Assembly: GCA_024277285.1 (NCBI GenBank)
Contig: JAJRVM010000341.1
Location: forward strand, 1-23,380
Reading direction: 5' to 3'
Origin: Planctomycetota bacterium
GTDB taxonomy: Bacteria > Planctomycetota > Planctomycetia > Pirellulales > Pirellulaceae
Length of the DNA stretch: 23,380 nucleotides
Shown here piece by piece: positions 9,267-16,963 of the stretch. The notes under the pieces are model-generated. The model saw only the letters and a list, made by a program, of their open reading frames with translations, had not been told where the DNA came from and searched no databases. The first letter of the stretch is position 1. Each line of letters opens with the position of its first letter. The translations under genes and the position numbers were made by a program.

Positions 9267-9288
9267 CGCGTTTTGAAAACGGTTCTCA
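9267..9288 (+). terminator. Weak inverted repeat after the DUF4254 stop
   Basis: The segment GAAC-G-CGTT-TTGAA-AACG-GTTC can fold into an 8-bp stem with one bulged G, beginning 3 nt after the stop codon. No T-run follows, so intrinsic termination is doubtful. Position alone suggests a message-end structure. Confidence 0.25.
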
Positions 9289-9530
9289 ACGCACAATCGG
9301 TTCGATTTCCACGTCGAATGTTGGAGCAGAACGAGGAACGTGTCACAAAACTACCGGCAGCGTTGCCCAATACCGAAAATCCGGGACGTTAACCAGGTTG
9401 GGGAAAGGTTCTAAGGTTCGACGAATCAATGACGGTCGTGTTTGTTCAAGGATTACGGACTGTCTTGTTCCCCACGCCATCCGTGGGAAGACTGGTATTT
9501 CCGTGACCGTTCACGAGCTCCAAAGTAGTT

Positions 9531-9560
9531 AACCGCTAATGAACGCTAATAGACGCTAAT
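9531..9560. repeat. 10-bp tandem repeat, three copies
   Basis: Three consecutive decamers, AACCGCTAAT, GAACGCTAAT and AGACGCTAAT, share the core CGCTAAT. They lie in the non-coding gap between the DUF4254 and PDZ genes. Similar CGCTAAT arrays are, to my knowledge, common between genes in planctomycetes; their function is unknown. Confidence 0.8.
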
Positions 9561-9621
9561 ACAAGGAATAAATGAAATCGTAAACGGTCACTTATTTCTT
9601 GACCAATTCTAAGCGATTTTC

Positions 9622-9659
9622 CGCAGTGTGACCGACGCGAAGCGTTGTTTCACACTGCG
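9622..9659. repeat. Nested palindrome (REP-like element)
   Basis: A perfect 10-bp inverted repeat, CGCAGTGTGA (9622-9631) and TCACACTGCG (9650-9659), encloses a smaller one, ACGC-GAA-GCGT (9635-9645). No T-run follows on either strand, so it is not an obvious terminator. The shape is that of a mobile palindromic unit or a cruciform-forming site. Confidence 0.75.
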
Positions 9660-9767
9660 CGCGCCGGATTGCCGTGAGATTTCGGGCAATTCAGACGGCT
9701 CGGTCGCTTGGGAATGAGCCGACGATGCGCTAGAATGGTGTTCAGTGATGGGCTGGAGGATCGAAGC

Positions 9768-9914
9768 ATGGAGCGTTTCTTGGCAATTGCTGTATTCCGG
9801 CCGAGCGACGATCGTGGCAGGTGGTCTGGCCACGGGCCAGTACTCCCAAGACACCTTCCTGAATTTGGGCAACGAGGTGGATATGGTAAGCCGAGCGTCA
9901 GCGATCTTTCGTAG
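9768..9914 (+). CDS. Possible 48-residue upstream peptide, function unknown
   Basis: ATG at 9768 has a perfect GGAGG ribosome site 8 nt upstream (9755-9759). The frame (MERFLAIAVFRPSDDRGR...) runs 48 codons and ends 31 nt inside the PDZ gene, whose own start is at 9883. The layout would suit translational coupling. Against it, the peptide is unlike any family I know and may simply be a chance frame. A much longer N-terminus of the PDZ protein (from 9745) could also use this ribosome site only out of frame. Confidence 0.25.
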   Translation: MERFLAIAVFRPSDDRGRWSGHGPVLPRHLPEFGQRGGYGKPSVSDLS

Positions 9915-11361
9915 CGGGTCGTTTCGTTGGGCCCTGTGGGCCGTCTTGCTGGCGCTGCTGAATTTGCCGCTTGACGCACAACCGCCTCGCGCGCCGCGGA
10001 CTGCCCTCCCGGAGACGAATTCCCAGAAGACTGCCTCCCAGAAGACTATCTCTCCGGAGAGCGCCTCGGCTGAGCAGATCTTGTTGTGGATCGACCAGTT
10101 GAACGACGATCGGTTTTCCGTTCGCACAAGTGCGACCGACAAATTAGTGGCGGTCGGAGCGAACGCGATCGGGCCACTCTCCAAGGCGACCGACACCGGT
10201 GTATTGGAGGTTGCCGCGCGTGCGATCTACGTGTTGCGTGAATTGGCGCTCAGTAAGGATGTGGAGACGCAGGAGAAGAGTGCGCGAGTCCTTCGCAAAG
10301 TCGCAGATTTACCGCGTCGGTCGACGGCACGGCTGGCACGTAATGCGATTCGGGATTTGAGCAAGCTCCGGCAAAAACAGACGGTCGATCAGCTTGTCAA
10401 GCTCGGGGCAGTGCTCCGCGGGTTTCCGCCGATCGGTTTTGCATCGGGCCGTCGGACGGAGCTTGAGATCGGGCCAGCATGGAAAGGCGAACCGAAGGAT
10501 CTACAGCTTCTTAAGTGGTTGCCCGACCTGTACAAAGTTACGTTCATTGGTCCACAGGTAAATGACGCTTGGATCGAAGCATTGCGCGGTGCCGATGGGT
10601 TGGCCTATTTGGCGATCAAGAACGCACGGATTACCGACCAGGCTTGCCTGGCCATTAGCGAGTTCAAAACGATCGTTGCGCTCGATCTGATGTACTCGCC
10701 CGTCACCGATGCTGGCTTGACGCACCTGAAGAAAATGAAGAGTGTACGTATGATCCGGTGCTATGGGACCGATGTGACGGCTGCGGCGGCCAGCGAGTTG
10801 CAAACCGAATTAGCCAATGTCAAAGTCGATTTCAAACGTGGTGCCTTTTTGGGTGTTGGTTGCCAACAAGGTCCTTTGCCGTGTGTGGTGCAGCGTGTGA
10901 CCGACCAGAGCGCAGCGCAGAAAGCAGGAGTCCAAGTAGGCGACATCATCGTCGGGTATGACCAACAAAACGTTGCGGACTTTGATGACTTGCGCAAGCT
11001 GATCGCGCGCAACAAGGTGGGTGACACGGTCGAGGTCAAGGTCGTGCGTGGGGGCAGTCCTTTGCTGCGAGCGCTGGGACGTCAGCCGAAACGCAAATTG
11101 GGACTCGAGGCCGAACCGAATCCGCTAGGCCTCAAGGTCAAGAAGGTCCAAGCCGACTCGGCGGCGGCAACGGCGGGGATCCAAGCGGGCGACTTGCTCC
11201 TTACATTTGACAACCAGCGCATCACCAATTTGGATCAGTTGCAGAAACTCTATCTGAAAAAAACGCCTCGCCCCGCCAATCAGATCCAGATATTGCGCCA
11301 CACATCGGTCAAGACCATGAAAGTCACGTTCGGCCAATGGAACGATGATCTTTATCGTTGA
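9883..11361 (+). CDS. Exported HEAT/LRR-like protein with two PDZ domains
   Basis: With the start at 9883 the protein has 492 residues. I chose this ATG because it has GAGG 5 nt upstream and opens directly into a signal peptide (residues 1-33, hydrophobic core 18-30, ending LDAQPP). The frame stays open upstream to 9745, but that part looks non-coding. After a Ser/Thr/Pro linker, residues 63-165 resemble HEAT/armadillo helices (QLNDDRFSVRTSATDKLVAV). Residues 205-300 resemble leucine-rich repeats of the planctomycete type (LAIKNARITDQACLAI, VTDAGLTHLKKM). Two PDZ domains follow: about 321-390 (LGVGCQQG, AGVQVGDIIVGYD) and about 410-475 (AGIQAGDLLLTFD). No protease domain is present, so it is probably an envelope scaffold or peptide-binding protein. 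Its last 10 nt overlap the end of the convergent J-domain-like gene. Confidence 0.85.
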   Translation: MVSRASAIFRSGSFRWALWAVLLALLNLPLDAQPPRAPRTALPETNSQKTASQKTISPESASAEQILLWIDQLNDDRFSVRTSATDKLVAVGANAIGPLSKATDTGVLEVAARAIYVLRELALSKDVETQEKSARVLRKVADLPRRSTARLARNAIRDLSKLRQKQTVDQLVKLGAVLRGFPPIGFASGRRTELEIGPAWKGEPKDLQLLKWLPDLYKVTFIGPQVNDAWIEALRGADGLAYLAIKNARITDQACLAISEFKTIVALDLMYSPVTDAGLTHLKKMKSVRMIRCYGTDVTAAAASELQTELANVKVDFKRGAFLGVGCQQGPLPCVVQRVTDQSAAQKAGVQVGDIIVGYDQQNVADFDDLRKLIARNKVGDTVEVKVVRGGSPLLRALGRQPKRKLGLEAEPNPLGLKVKKVQADSAAATAGIQAGDLLLTFDNQRITNLDQLQKLYLKKTPRPANQIQILRHTSVKTMKVTFGQWNDDLYR

Positions 11362-13328
11362 CCGACTGGATTCGCGGTACGCGGCGACGAACCGGTCGCT
11401 GCCGGTTCCGAATCTGTCAGAACGACCTGGTCACCCTCGATCGGAAGGATGATCCGGAAATGCAATTCCAGCCGGCTCGCGCCACTAGCGACAGCTTGTA
11501 ACTGCGTGTAATAGTCATTGCGTTTTTGCAGTTCGTCGCGCGATTGAGCTTGAGCAACGCGACGTTGTTGCGCGATCTTGCGTAGCCACGCCAGGTCCCG
11601 GTTGACGTTGCTGCGTGTGAGAGGTTTCGCGGTCATATCGTGAGACAGATAACTCAGCCGGTATTGAATATCGACCACTCGCCCCCCGGTGCGCAATGGG
11701 TGGAAGACTACTTCGACTTTTAATGGGAACCCCGCCTCGTTGTCACCCAGATCGATGATCAACTTCTTGCCAAGCCCCGATCCCGTTGCCAACCGTTGTC
11801 TGGCAAATGACGATGCGCCGGTAGTACGTGTCGGTTCGAAACGCAAGCGAGCGATTTCTGGCAGCGTCTCTACGTTGATCTTCACCTGCCCCGTGCCATT
11901 GCTCCCGATCCCCGAATCGCCCGCCTTGCCACGCCCCGAAAGGACCAATGGGTCGACCTTGACCGGTGGTCGAAGTGGCAGCAATACATTCTGTTTTCCG
12001 GTGTCGATTTCCAACAGCGTGTTGCGCAATTGAATCGCCTCGCGCAGCTGCGCGTCAGCCGACCAACGAAAGCGAAGCGTCCCCTCAGCGACCACGAATT
12101 CGGCGATCTGAGCACGTTGTTGTGTTCGATCGACATAGTGTACGACCCAGTAACGTGGCGCGTTCTTTGCGGCGCGGCGCGGCGTCATTTGTAACGCTGC
12201 GGAATCGAGAACCGTTTCGCCACCGACCAGGCGAAGCCGCACTTGCGGAGGAAGTCCGGGGCTCAACAAAGGCGTTGTCGTGCCACGCTCGTGTGGTTCA
12301 TGCGGCGGAAGATCCAGGAACGGAGGAAACAGAAGCTTCTTTGCTGCTAGCGCCAGGTTGGGATCGGGTAGACGTGGTGTTGGCGTGTGCTCCGCGCCGG
12401 TGCCGAAACGCTTTGACGGAGATTCTGACCTGTTCGGCCGTGGCAAGGCCATTGTGGGCGAACGCGGGGTTGATGCGGTAGTCGTCGTGTCGGTCGGTAA
12501 TGGCGCGCCGATCGCCGGATCGGCTTCCTTCGGTTTCCACGACGGGCTGTAGCGAATCTGCTCGCCTCGCGCGACAACATCGTCCGACAGAACATCCTCA
12601 TAGCCAGGCCGCGTAATGTGCAATTCAAACGGGCCAGCATCAAGAGGTATTGCGATGTCTCCGTCGGCGGGAATAGCGTGCCGTTTGCCGTTGATTTCGA
12701 GTACGGCGTCGAAACGTTCAGCCGGTGCCCAATCGAGTATCAGCAGGGGGCGAGTCAGAGTGGTTGATTGCGTAACGCCGTCGTCTGACCGCCCCGCCAC
12801 GCCTCTTTGGTTCACCTTGTGCTGTTCGGCACTGCCTTCGTTCGTTCCCCGCACCGCGTTGACCACCACGATTCCTAAACCGGCGATCAATCCCAGCACC
12901 AGCATGCCGCCGATTGCCGGTGTCCACGTCGGCCAGCGGACATGATCGCTCGATGTGCCGCGCACCCCATCTACTCGCGGTGCGGTAACGGGTGTCCTGC
13001 CGCGCGATGCAGCGGGCGCCGGTGCCGCCGGAGCAGTCGGCTCGGGGCGCAAACGGCTCTTTAACTGCTGGTCATACGCGGTCTTGCGTTGTTGGTTGAG
13101 CAAGCAGATGCGCGCGGCGGAGATTTCATTGAGCAGCTTTTGCGACTGCCCACTCGCATCCCCCACCGCCATATCGTGCAGATACGCCATCACTCGATTC
13201 GCCGCCGCGTCAATCACCTCCGCATCGCTCTCGAATAGCTCGATTCCCAACAATCGATAATGATGGGGTGGTTGATCTTTCGGTGGGATGCCAAGCCACT
13301 TGTGGTACGGGTCAAATTGTGCGGACAT
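11352..13328 (-). CDS. J-domain-like single-pass membrane protein
   Basis: This 658-residue protein begins MSAQFDPYHKWLGIPPKDQP. The first 92 residues look like a J-domain: HYRLLGIELFESDAEVIDAA, then an LNEISAARICLLNQQRKTAYD helix as in DnaJ helix III-IV. The HPD tripeptide needed to stimulate Hsp70 ATPase is missing (the corresponding loop reads VGDASG). An Ala/Pro linker, one membrane helix (about 136-158) and a long beta-rich C-terminal part follow, including a PEGA-like segment (FDAVLEINGKRHAIPADG, FELHITRPGYEDVL). I chose ATG at 13328 because AAGGGG lies just upstream; an 18-codon extension to 13382 has no such support. It lies downstream of the Hsp70 gene on the same strand, so cooperation with it is plausible but unproven. 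The gene ends inside the convergent PDZ gene. Confidence 0.85.
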   Translation of the reverse strand: MSAQFDPYHKWLGIPPKDQPPHHYRLLGIELFESDAEVIDAAANRVMAYLHDMAVGDASGQSQKLLNEISAARICLLNQQRKTAYDQQLKSRLRPEPTAPAAPAPAASRGRTPVTAPRVDGVRGTSSDHVRWPTWTPAIGGMLVLGLIAGLGIVVVNAVRGTNEGSAEQHKVNQRGVAGRSDDGVTQSTTLTRPLLILDWAPAERFDAVLEINGKRHAIPADGDIAIPLDAGPFELHITRPGYEDVLSDDVVARGEQIRYSPSWKPKEADPAIGAPLPTDTTTTASTPRSPTMALPRPNRSESPSKRFGTGAEHTPTPRLPDPNLALAAKKLLFPPFLDLPPHEPHERGTTTPLLSPGLPPQVRLRLVGGETVLDSAALQMTPRRAAKNAPRYWVVHYVDRTQQRAQIAEFVVAEGTLRFRWSADAQLREAIQLRNTLLEIDTGKQNVLLPLRPPVKVDPLVLSGRGKAGDSGIGSNGTGQVKINVETLPEIARLRFEPTRTTGASSFARQRLATGSGLGKKLIIDLGDNEAGFPLKVEVVFHPLRTGGRVVDIQYRLSYLSHDMTAKPLTRSNVNRDLAWLRKIAQQRRVAQAQSRDELQKRNDYYTQLQAVASGASRLELHFRIILPIEGDQVVLTDSEPAATGSSPRTANPVGQR

Positions 13329-13427
13329 GATTCCCCTTCCCTCGATCGTCGGCGCACACGCCCGGTTGTCCAGCGTAAGCACGAATATAACCGTTCACGA
13401 GCTTCGATTTTTGTTATGGTCCGCTAC

Positions 13428-13603
13428 GTGCCGAAGGCACAGCCCTATACGAGCCCTGGGTGCAGCCAATGCGAAGCTTGCGAGCATTGGCGTAACCCTG
13501 GGTAGCCTTCCCACGCAACCCAAAAGCCCCCTACGGGGCGGTCCTAACTGTTTTGGGGCCACCCTTGCGGGGTTTGGCGGTGATGTTTTTCATATCCCAG
13601 GGT
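13428..13603. repeat. Dispersed palindromic repeat element
   Basis: This gap holds a string of small inverted repeats: GTGCC-GAA-GGCAC (13428-13440), GCCAATGC and GCATTGGC flanking 11 nt (about 13463-13489), and GCCCC-CTAC-GGGGC (13526-13539). The octamer CCCTGGGT occurs directly at 13454 and 13496, and ACCCTGGG occurs inverted at 13596-13603. The organisation is that of a composite REP/palindromic repeat and not of a gene. Confidence 0.55.
13522..13540 (-). terminator. Possible rho-independent terminator of the Hsp70 gene
   Basis: Read on the minus strand, GCCCC-GTAG-GGGGC is followed at once by TTTT. It lies about 130 nt downstream of the Hsp70 stop and before the J-domain-like gene. The stem has only 5 bp, all G-C, and the T-run is short. 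If it works, the J-domain-like gene needs its own promoter or depends on read-through. Confidence 0.4.
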
Positions 13604-13667
13604 TGCGCGGCGATCGCTGCGCTCACGCCAGCTCCACCCATTCCGAAGTTCAAGCGGTAACACAACA

Positions 13668-15632
13668 CTAGCCCTTGAACTGCTGCAGGAAATCGCCCAA
13701 TGCGTCATCGCTGCCATCGCCCGTCGATTCGTCGCTCGAAGTATTAACCGGCTTAACCTCCGGTTCGATCTTCGGTGTGATATCCGGTGTGATATCCGGT
13801 TTGGGCTTCGGTGTGGGCTTCGGTTTGGGCTTCGGTGGTTGGTCAGCAGTTGCGGTGCGGGGCATTTCACGCGAAACGTCATGGAGTTCGTCGTCCGAGT
13901 GACTCCATGCGACTTCTGAAGACTGGAGCGACTCGCTTTCGTCCAACAGCGATTCGACGACCTCCGGTTCGGGAACCGAGCTGAAGCTGTCATTTTCTTG
14001 GGTCGCCTTGGTGACCGGATCGGGCGGACGTGGTTTGTCACAAACGAAGCTAGGAGTCGCTTCGCGAGCTGTTTCGAGTTCCTGTTCTTCCTCTTCAAGT
14101 CGTAGTCCGTTGATGATGCGCTGCTGCCACATCTGCAACACCTTTTCCGACATGCCGGCGGCGCGCTGGATCGTCAGGCGCGCTTCCCGTTTGGCACCGG
14201 GCAGCCACGCTTTGACCGAAAGGCAGCCATCCGCCGCATAGAGAAACTTGACCTCGACGGTCGTCTTGGCCGGGAGACCATGAGGAAGGTCGCGTACGAC
14301 GCATTTGCCAATCGCCGTCGCATTCTTGCCGCTCGCGTCTCCTCCTTCGACCACTTTGACTGCCACCGTCGATTGGTTGTCCTGGGCGGTGACGAATTTG
14401 CCGACCGCTTTGGCAGGCAAGGGAGTATTGCGCGGGATCATGACGCGTGTCCGCGTCCGCCCGGTCGCCTTTTCGATTCCCAAGACGCTCAAATTATGTG
14501 AGTTGACGTTCGTTACGACAACGTCAGGGCGCTGCGCATCACCGGTGTGTAACAGCAGGTCGGCGTAAAGTGCTGCTCCGTGGGCCACTGCCTCGTCGGG
14601 TGACAACGAGCGATCGAGTTCTTTGCCCGATTCGCGCCGGAGCATCTCCTGAATCATCGGCATACGTGTCGAGCCACCGACCAACAGCACGCGGGTTATG
14701 TCGTCCCATTCAAGCGAGGCGTCGCGCAACAGTTTATTGACGGTAAAGCAGGTGCGTTGCACCAGGTCTTCGGTCATGTGCTCGAAGATCGCACGCGTGA
14801 CTCGGACTGCCAGACGATGGCCTTCGAACGCAAGGTGGATTATCACTTCGCTACGCGTCGTGAGTGCCCGTTTGGCATCTTCGGCCTCGGCCAGCAGTGT
14901 TTGCGCCGCGATTGAATCGCTGCGCACGTCGACGTCGTGCGTCTCGCGAAACGTCGTGGCCAGATAGTCGGCAAGCCGCTGATTCCAGTCGATGCCTCCC
15001 AGGTGAACGTCGCCGGCGGTACCGAGGGTACAGAATTTCTGGCCGTTCAGGTCCATGAGTGTGGCATCAAAAGTGCCACCGCCGAGGTCATAGACCAGGA
15101 TTCGCTCGCGGTATCGAGCGACGCCGGTTTCGGAGAGGAATCCCTCCTGCACACCAAACGCAATGGCCGCCGCCGTCGGTTCGTTGATAATGTCGATCAC
15201 ATTCAGGCCTGCCAAACGCCCAGCATCTTGCGTTGCTTTGCGGCGCGGTTCATTAAAGTAGGCCGGCACGGTGACGACCACCTTGCGGAAATCGCCCATC
15301 TTTATCTGCGCGTCGGTCGCAAGTTTTCGTAGCACTAACGCTTCGATCACCTCCGGAGGTAGCTCCTGGCCGCAGATGGGAGTGTGGTACCGTGCGTTAC
15401 CAATATCGCGTTTGGCGTATTGTGCCACTCGCTGCGGTTCGAACAGCGCCATCTTGGCCGCCTCTTTCCCCACGACCACTGCGGAAGGATGGAAATAGAC
15501 GACGCTTGGCGTGGTCAGTTCGCCTTCCGCATTGAGGATCGTCAGTGGACGTCCTGAACAGTCACGGTAGGCAATGACAGAATTCGTTGTTCCCAGGTCG
15601 ATTCCCACGGATGGGGCTGAGTTGTTTTTCAC
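13668..15632 (-). CDS. Hsp70 (DnaK-like) chaperone with an altered C-terminus
   Basis: The 654-residue protein carries the three Hsp70 signatures: IDLGTTNS (residues 11-18), VYDLGGGTFDATLMD (about 180-194) and VLLVGGSTRMPMIQEMLRR (about 315-333). It also has the conserved INEPTAAAIAFG (about 149-160). The nucleotide-binding domain is complete to about residue 365, and a recognisable substrate-binding beta part follows (SVLGIEKATGRTRTRVMIPR). The helical lid of DnaK is not recognisable. Instead there is a long acidic stretch and a Pro/Lys repeat (PKPKPKPTPKPKP, with a doubled DITP), ending DALGDFLQQFKG. It is therefore a divergent Hsp70 paralogue and probably not the main DnaK. The start is GTG at 15632 with GGAGG 9 nt upstream; no in-frame ATG lies nearby. 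Its neighbours are a J-domain-like gene downstream and the DUF3179 gene upstream. Confidence 0.93.
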   Translation of the reverse strand: MKNNSAPSVGIDLGTTNSVIAYRDCSGRPLTILNAEGELTTPSVVYFHPSAVVVGKEAAKMALFEPQRVAQYAKRDIGNARYHTPICGQELPPEVIEALVLRKLATDAQIKMGDFRKVVVTVPAYFNEPRRKATQDAGRLAGLNVIDIINEPTAAAIAFGVQEGFLSETGVARYRERILVYDLGGGTFDATLMDLNGQKFCTLGTAGDVHLGGIDWNQRLADYLATTFRETHDVDVRSDSIAAQTLLAEAEDAKRALTTRSEVIIHLAFEGHRLAVRVTRAIFEHMTEDLVQRTCFTVNKLLRDASLEWDDITRVLLVGGSTRMPMIQEMLRRESGKELDRSLSPDEAVAHGAALYADLLLHTGDAQRPDVVVTNVNSHNLSVLGIEKATGRTRTRVMIPRNTPLPAKAVGKFVTAQDNQSTVAVKVVEGGDASGKNATAIGKCVVRDLPHGLPAKTTVEVKFLYAADGCLSVKAWLPGAKREARLTIQRAAGMSEKVLQMWQQRIINGLRLEEEEQELETAREATPSFVCDKPRPPDPVTKATQENDSFSSVPEPEVVESLLDESESLQSSEVAWSHSDDELHDVSREMPRTATADQPPKPKPKPTPKPKPDITPDITPKIEPEVKPVNTSSDESTGDGSDDALGDFLQQFKG

Positions 15633-15820
15633 CTAACGCATCCTCCGCCAGAAAACAGCGACGCGTTCAAAGGGAGAATGCCCCAAGAAAACAGGTCGCG
15701 AAACTCGATGAGGGGCGGCTTGCAGCCGAAGAGGGCTCGGTCTTGATTCACCGAAGGAGTCGAAACGAAAACCGTTCGCATTGGAAACGTTCTTCAAAAC
15801 ACGTCTCATGGGTTTGGCAC

Positions 15821-16843
15821 TCATTTTGCTTGCCAATAGGAACTCTCCGGGTGGAAGATTTTCCACGGTTTGCGATACGACAATATAGTAACTACCGGCT
15901 TGAGCTGTTTGCCCTTGAGTTGACCGTCAATCGCTTTTCCGGAGGAGAAATCCCAGGTCGAACCGGTCTGTTTGTCCACAATCCGGTTTCCCTGTTTAGC
16001 AAACTCCAGCGTCTGGTCGTCCAGTTGGCGGCGGTAGGCCAGTGTGGTGGCACTGTCTCGGTCGAACACCAATACCAGAGGTACGTCACTCACTAGGTCG
16101 TTGACGACGGGCTGTTTACGTAATTGGTCCATTGGGAACGCACGTGGAGTGCCATCTTCGATGATCCCGACGACCCACCGTTGCGGGTTCGCATACATGC
16201 GACGTACAAACACTTGGGCTGTCCGTTTCATGTCCAACACCGTCGTTGTGGGGTGAGCACGCAACCAGCTCCGCCAATCGGTCATCACCGAAGGGATCGA
16301 CTCGAGTTCTTTCCCTTCGAGTGGTCCTTCCATGGCTTCTCCCAGCAACTGGCTCCACAGCGACTTGGTTTGCATATCGATCATGACAAGGCTGCGCTGC
16401 CACAACATTCCAGAAACGGCAAGTGTCAGTTTGCGACCTTCCACGCGGCTGGCATACACGATGCCATTGTGGCAAAGATGTCACCAAGTTGCCGCGATGT
16501 CGCGTTCTCCCAGTCGGTCGTTGATGATCTCACGCATCGGGCCTGTCAGCATGTTGATCGGATAAGCACGTGCCTGGCCGTTCACCACCACGCCTAGTAC
16601 CAACTCGTCATTGCGCATCGGCTCGGCCGTCTTCCCTGCCGCCACGATGTTCGGATTCACAATCGGTCGTACCGGTTTGTCGAGCGCTTTGTGCGGGTTG
16701 AACTTGGGACGTTCTTGACAATGGCCGGGCGCGGGCCAGCATGCCAACAGGCAGATCATCGGCATTATCCACAACGCCGACACCGTGACGCGATAGCGTG
16801 ATGCAATGAGTGACCAATGCCAGGGGTGATTCGATACCAGCAT
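15821..16843 (-). CDS. DUF3179 protein with in-frame UGA, probable selenoprotein
   Basis: Two ORFs in one frame (16843 to 16484, then on to 15821) are separated only by TGA at 16481-16483. Read through, they give 340 residues of one DUF3179 protein. The start ATG at 16843 has GGAG 6 nt upstream. Residues 18-35 are a hydrophobic export signal, possibly a lipobox (LLAC, Cys35). The first repeat holds RAYPINML, IINDRLG, then TW-U121-HLC124-HNGIVY, and later FAVSG-like LAVSGMLW and SLWSQLLGEAMEG. The second repeat (about 230-338) holds RAFPMDQL, VVNDLVSD and STWDFSSGKAIDG but has no Cys pair. Family members, as I know them, have Cys-x-x-Cys (TYCPLC) at this site, so the UGA replaces the first Cys. 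A SECIS-like hairpin follows directly. The alternative is a recent nonsense mutation (pseudogene); intact flanking coding sequence argues against long decay. The family's reaction is unknown; a redox role is inferred from the UxxC. Confidence 0.72.
16437..16477 (-). promoter_or_regulatory. Candidate bacterial SECIS hairpin
   Basis: In the message just after the UGA, UGGCAU (16466-16461) pairs perfectly with AUGCCA (16455-16450) around the loop CGUGU. CCAC (16472-16469) pairs with GUGG (16444-16441), and CUUU with AAGG (via a bulged G) extends the stem. The apical loop begins 21 nt after the UGA and has G at its second position. That agrees with the bacterial SECIS rules I know: a loop 16-37 nt from the UGA, and G in the first two loop bases. 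A competing small hairpin (UGCCA-CAA-UGGCA) is possible. The folding was done by eye. Confidence 0.5.
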
Positions 16844-16963
16844 CTAATTCTCCTCGATCGATTGAATTAGTGACGTGATTCCCCCGCGTCACGATGGTGA
16901 GTGACATGATGCTCTGGCCGTCTGCCGTGGACGTTGTCTTGTGCTGTTGGTGCTCGGACGTCA

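Noticed and set aside
9506..13403. 14-nt match ACCGTTCACGAGCT at 9506 and 13390, and a 12-nt match AAACGGTCACTT at 9582 and 18350
   Set aside because: Matches this short are expected by chance in 23 kb, and no consistent context relative to genes was seen.
13777..13836. Tandem DNA repeats inside the Hsp70 gene as a separate repeat element
   Set aside because: They are in frame and encode the Pro/Lys tail (KPKPTPKPKP, DITPDITP), so they are explained by the protein.
15633..15866. 77-codon minus-strand frame between DUF3179 and Hsp70
   Set aside because: It overlaps the DUF3179 end, its composition is atypical, and it ends exactly within the Hsp70 ribosome-site region; no supporting features.
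16481..16483. Simple pseudogene explanation for the DUF3179 TGA
   Set aside because: Not excluded, but disfavoured: no other disruption is present, both halves keep family motifs, the stop lies exactly at the conserved Cys, and a SECIS-like hairpin follows.
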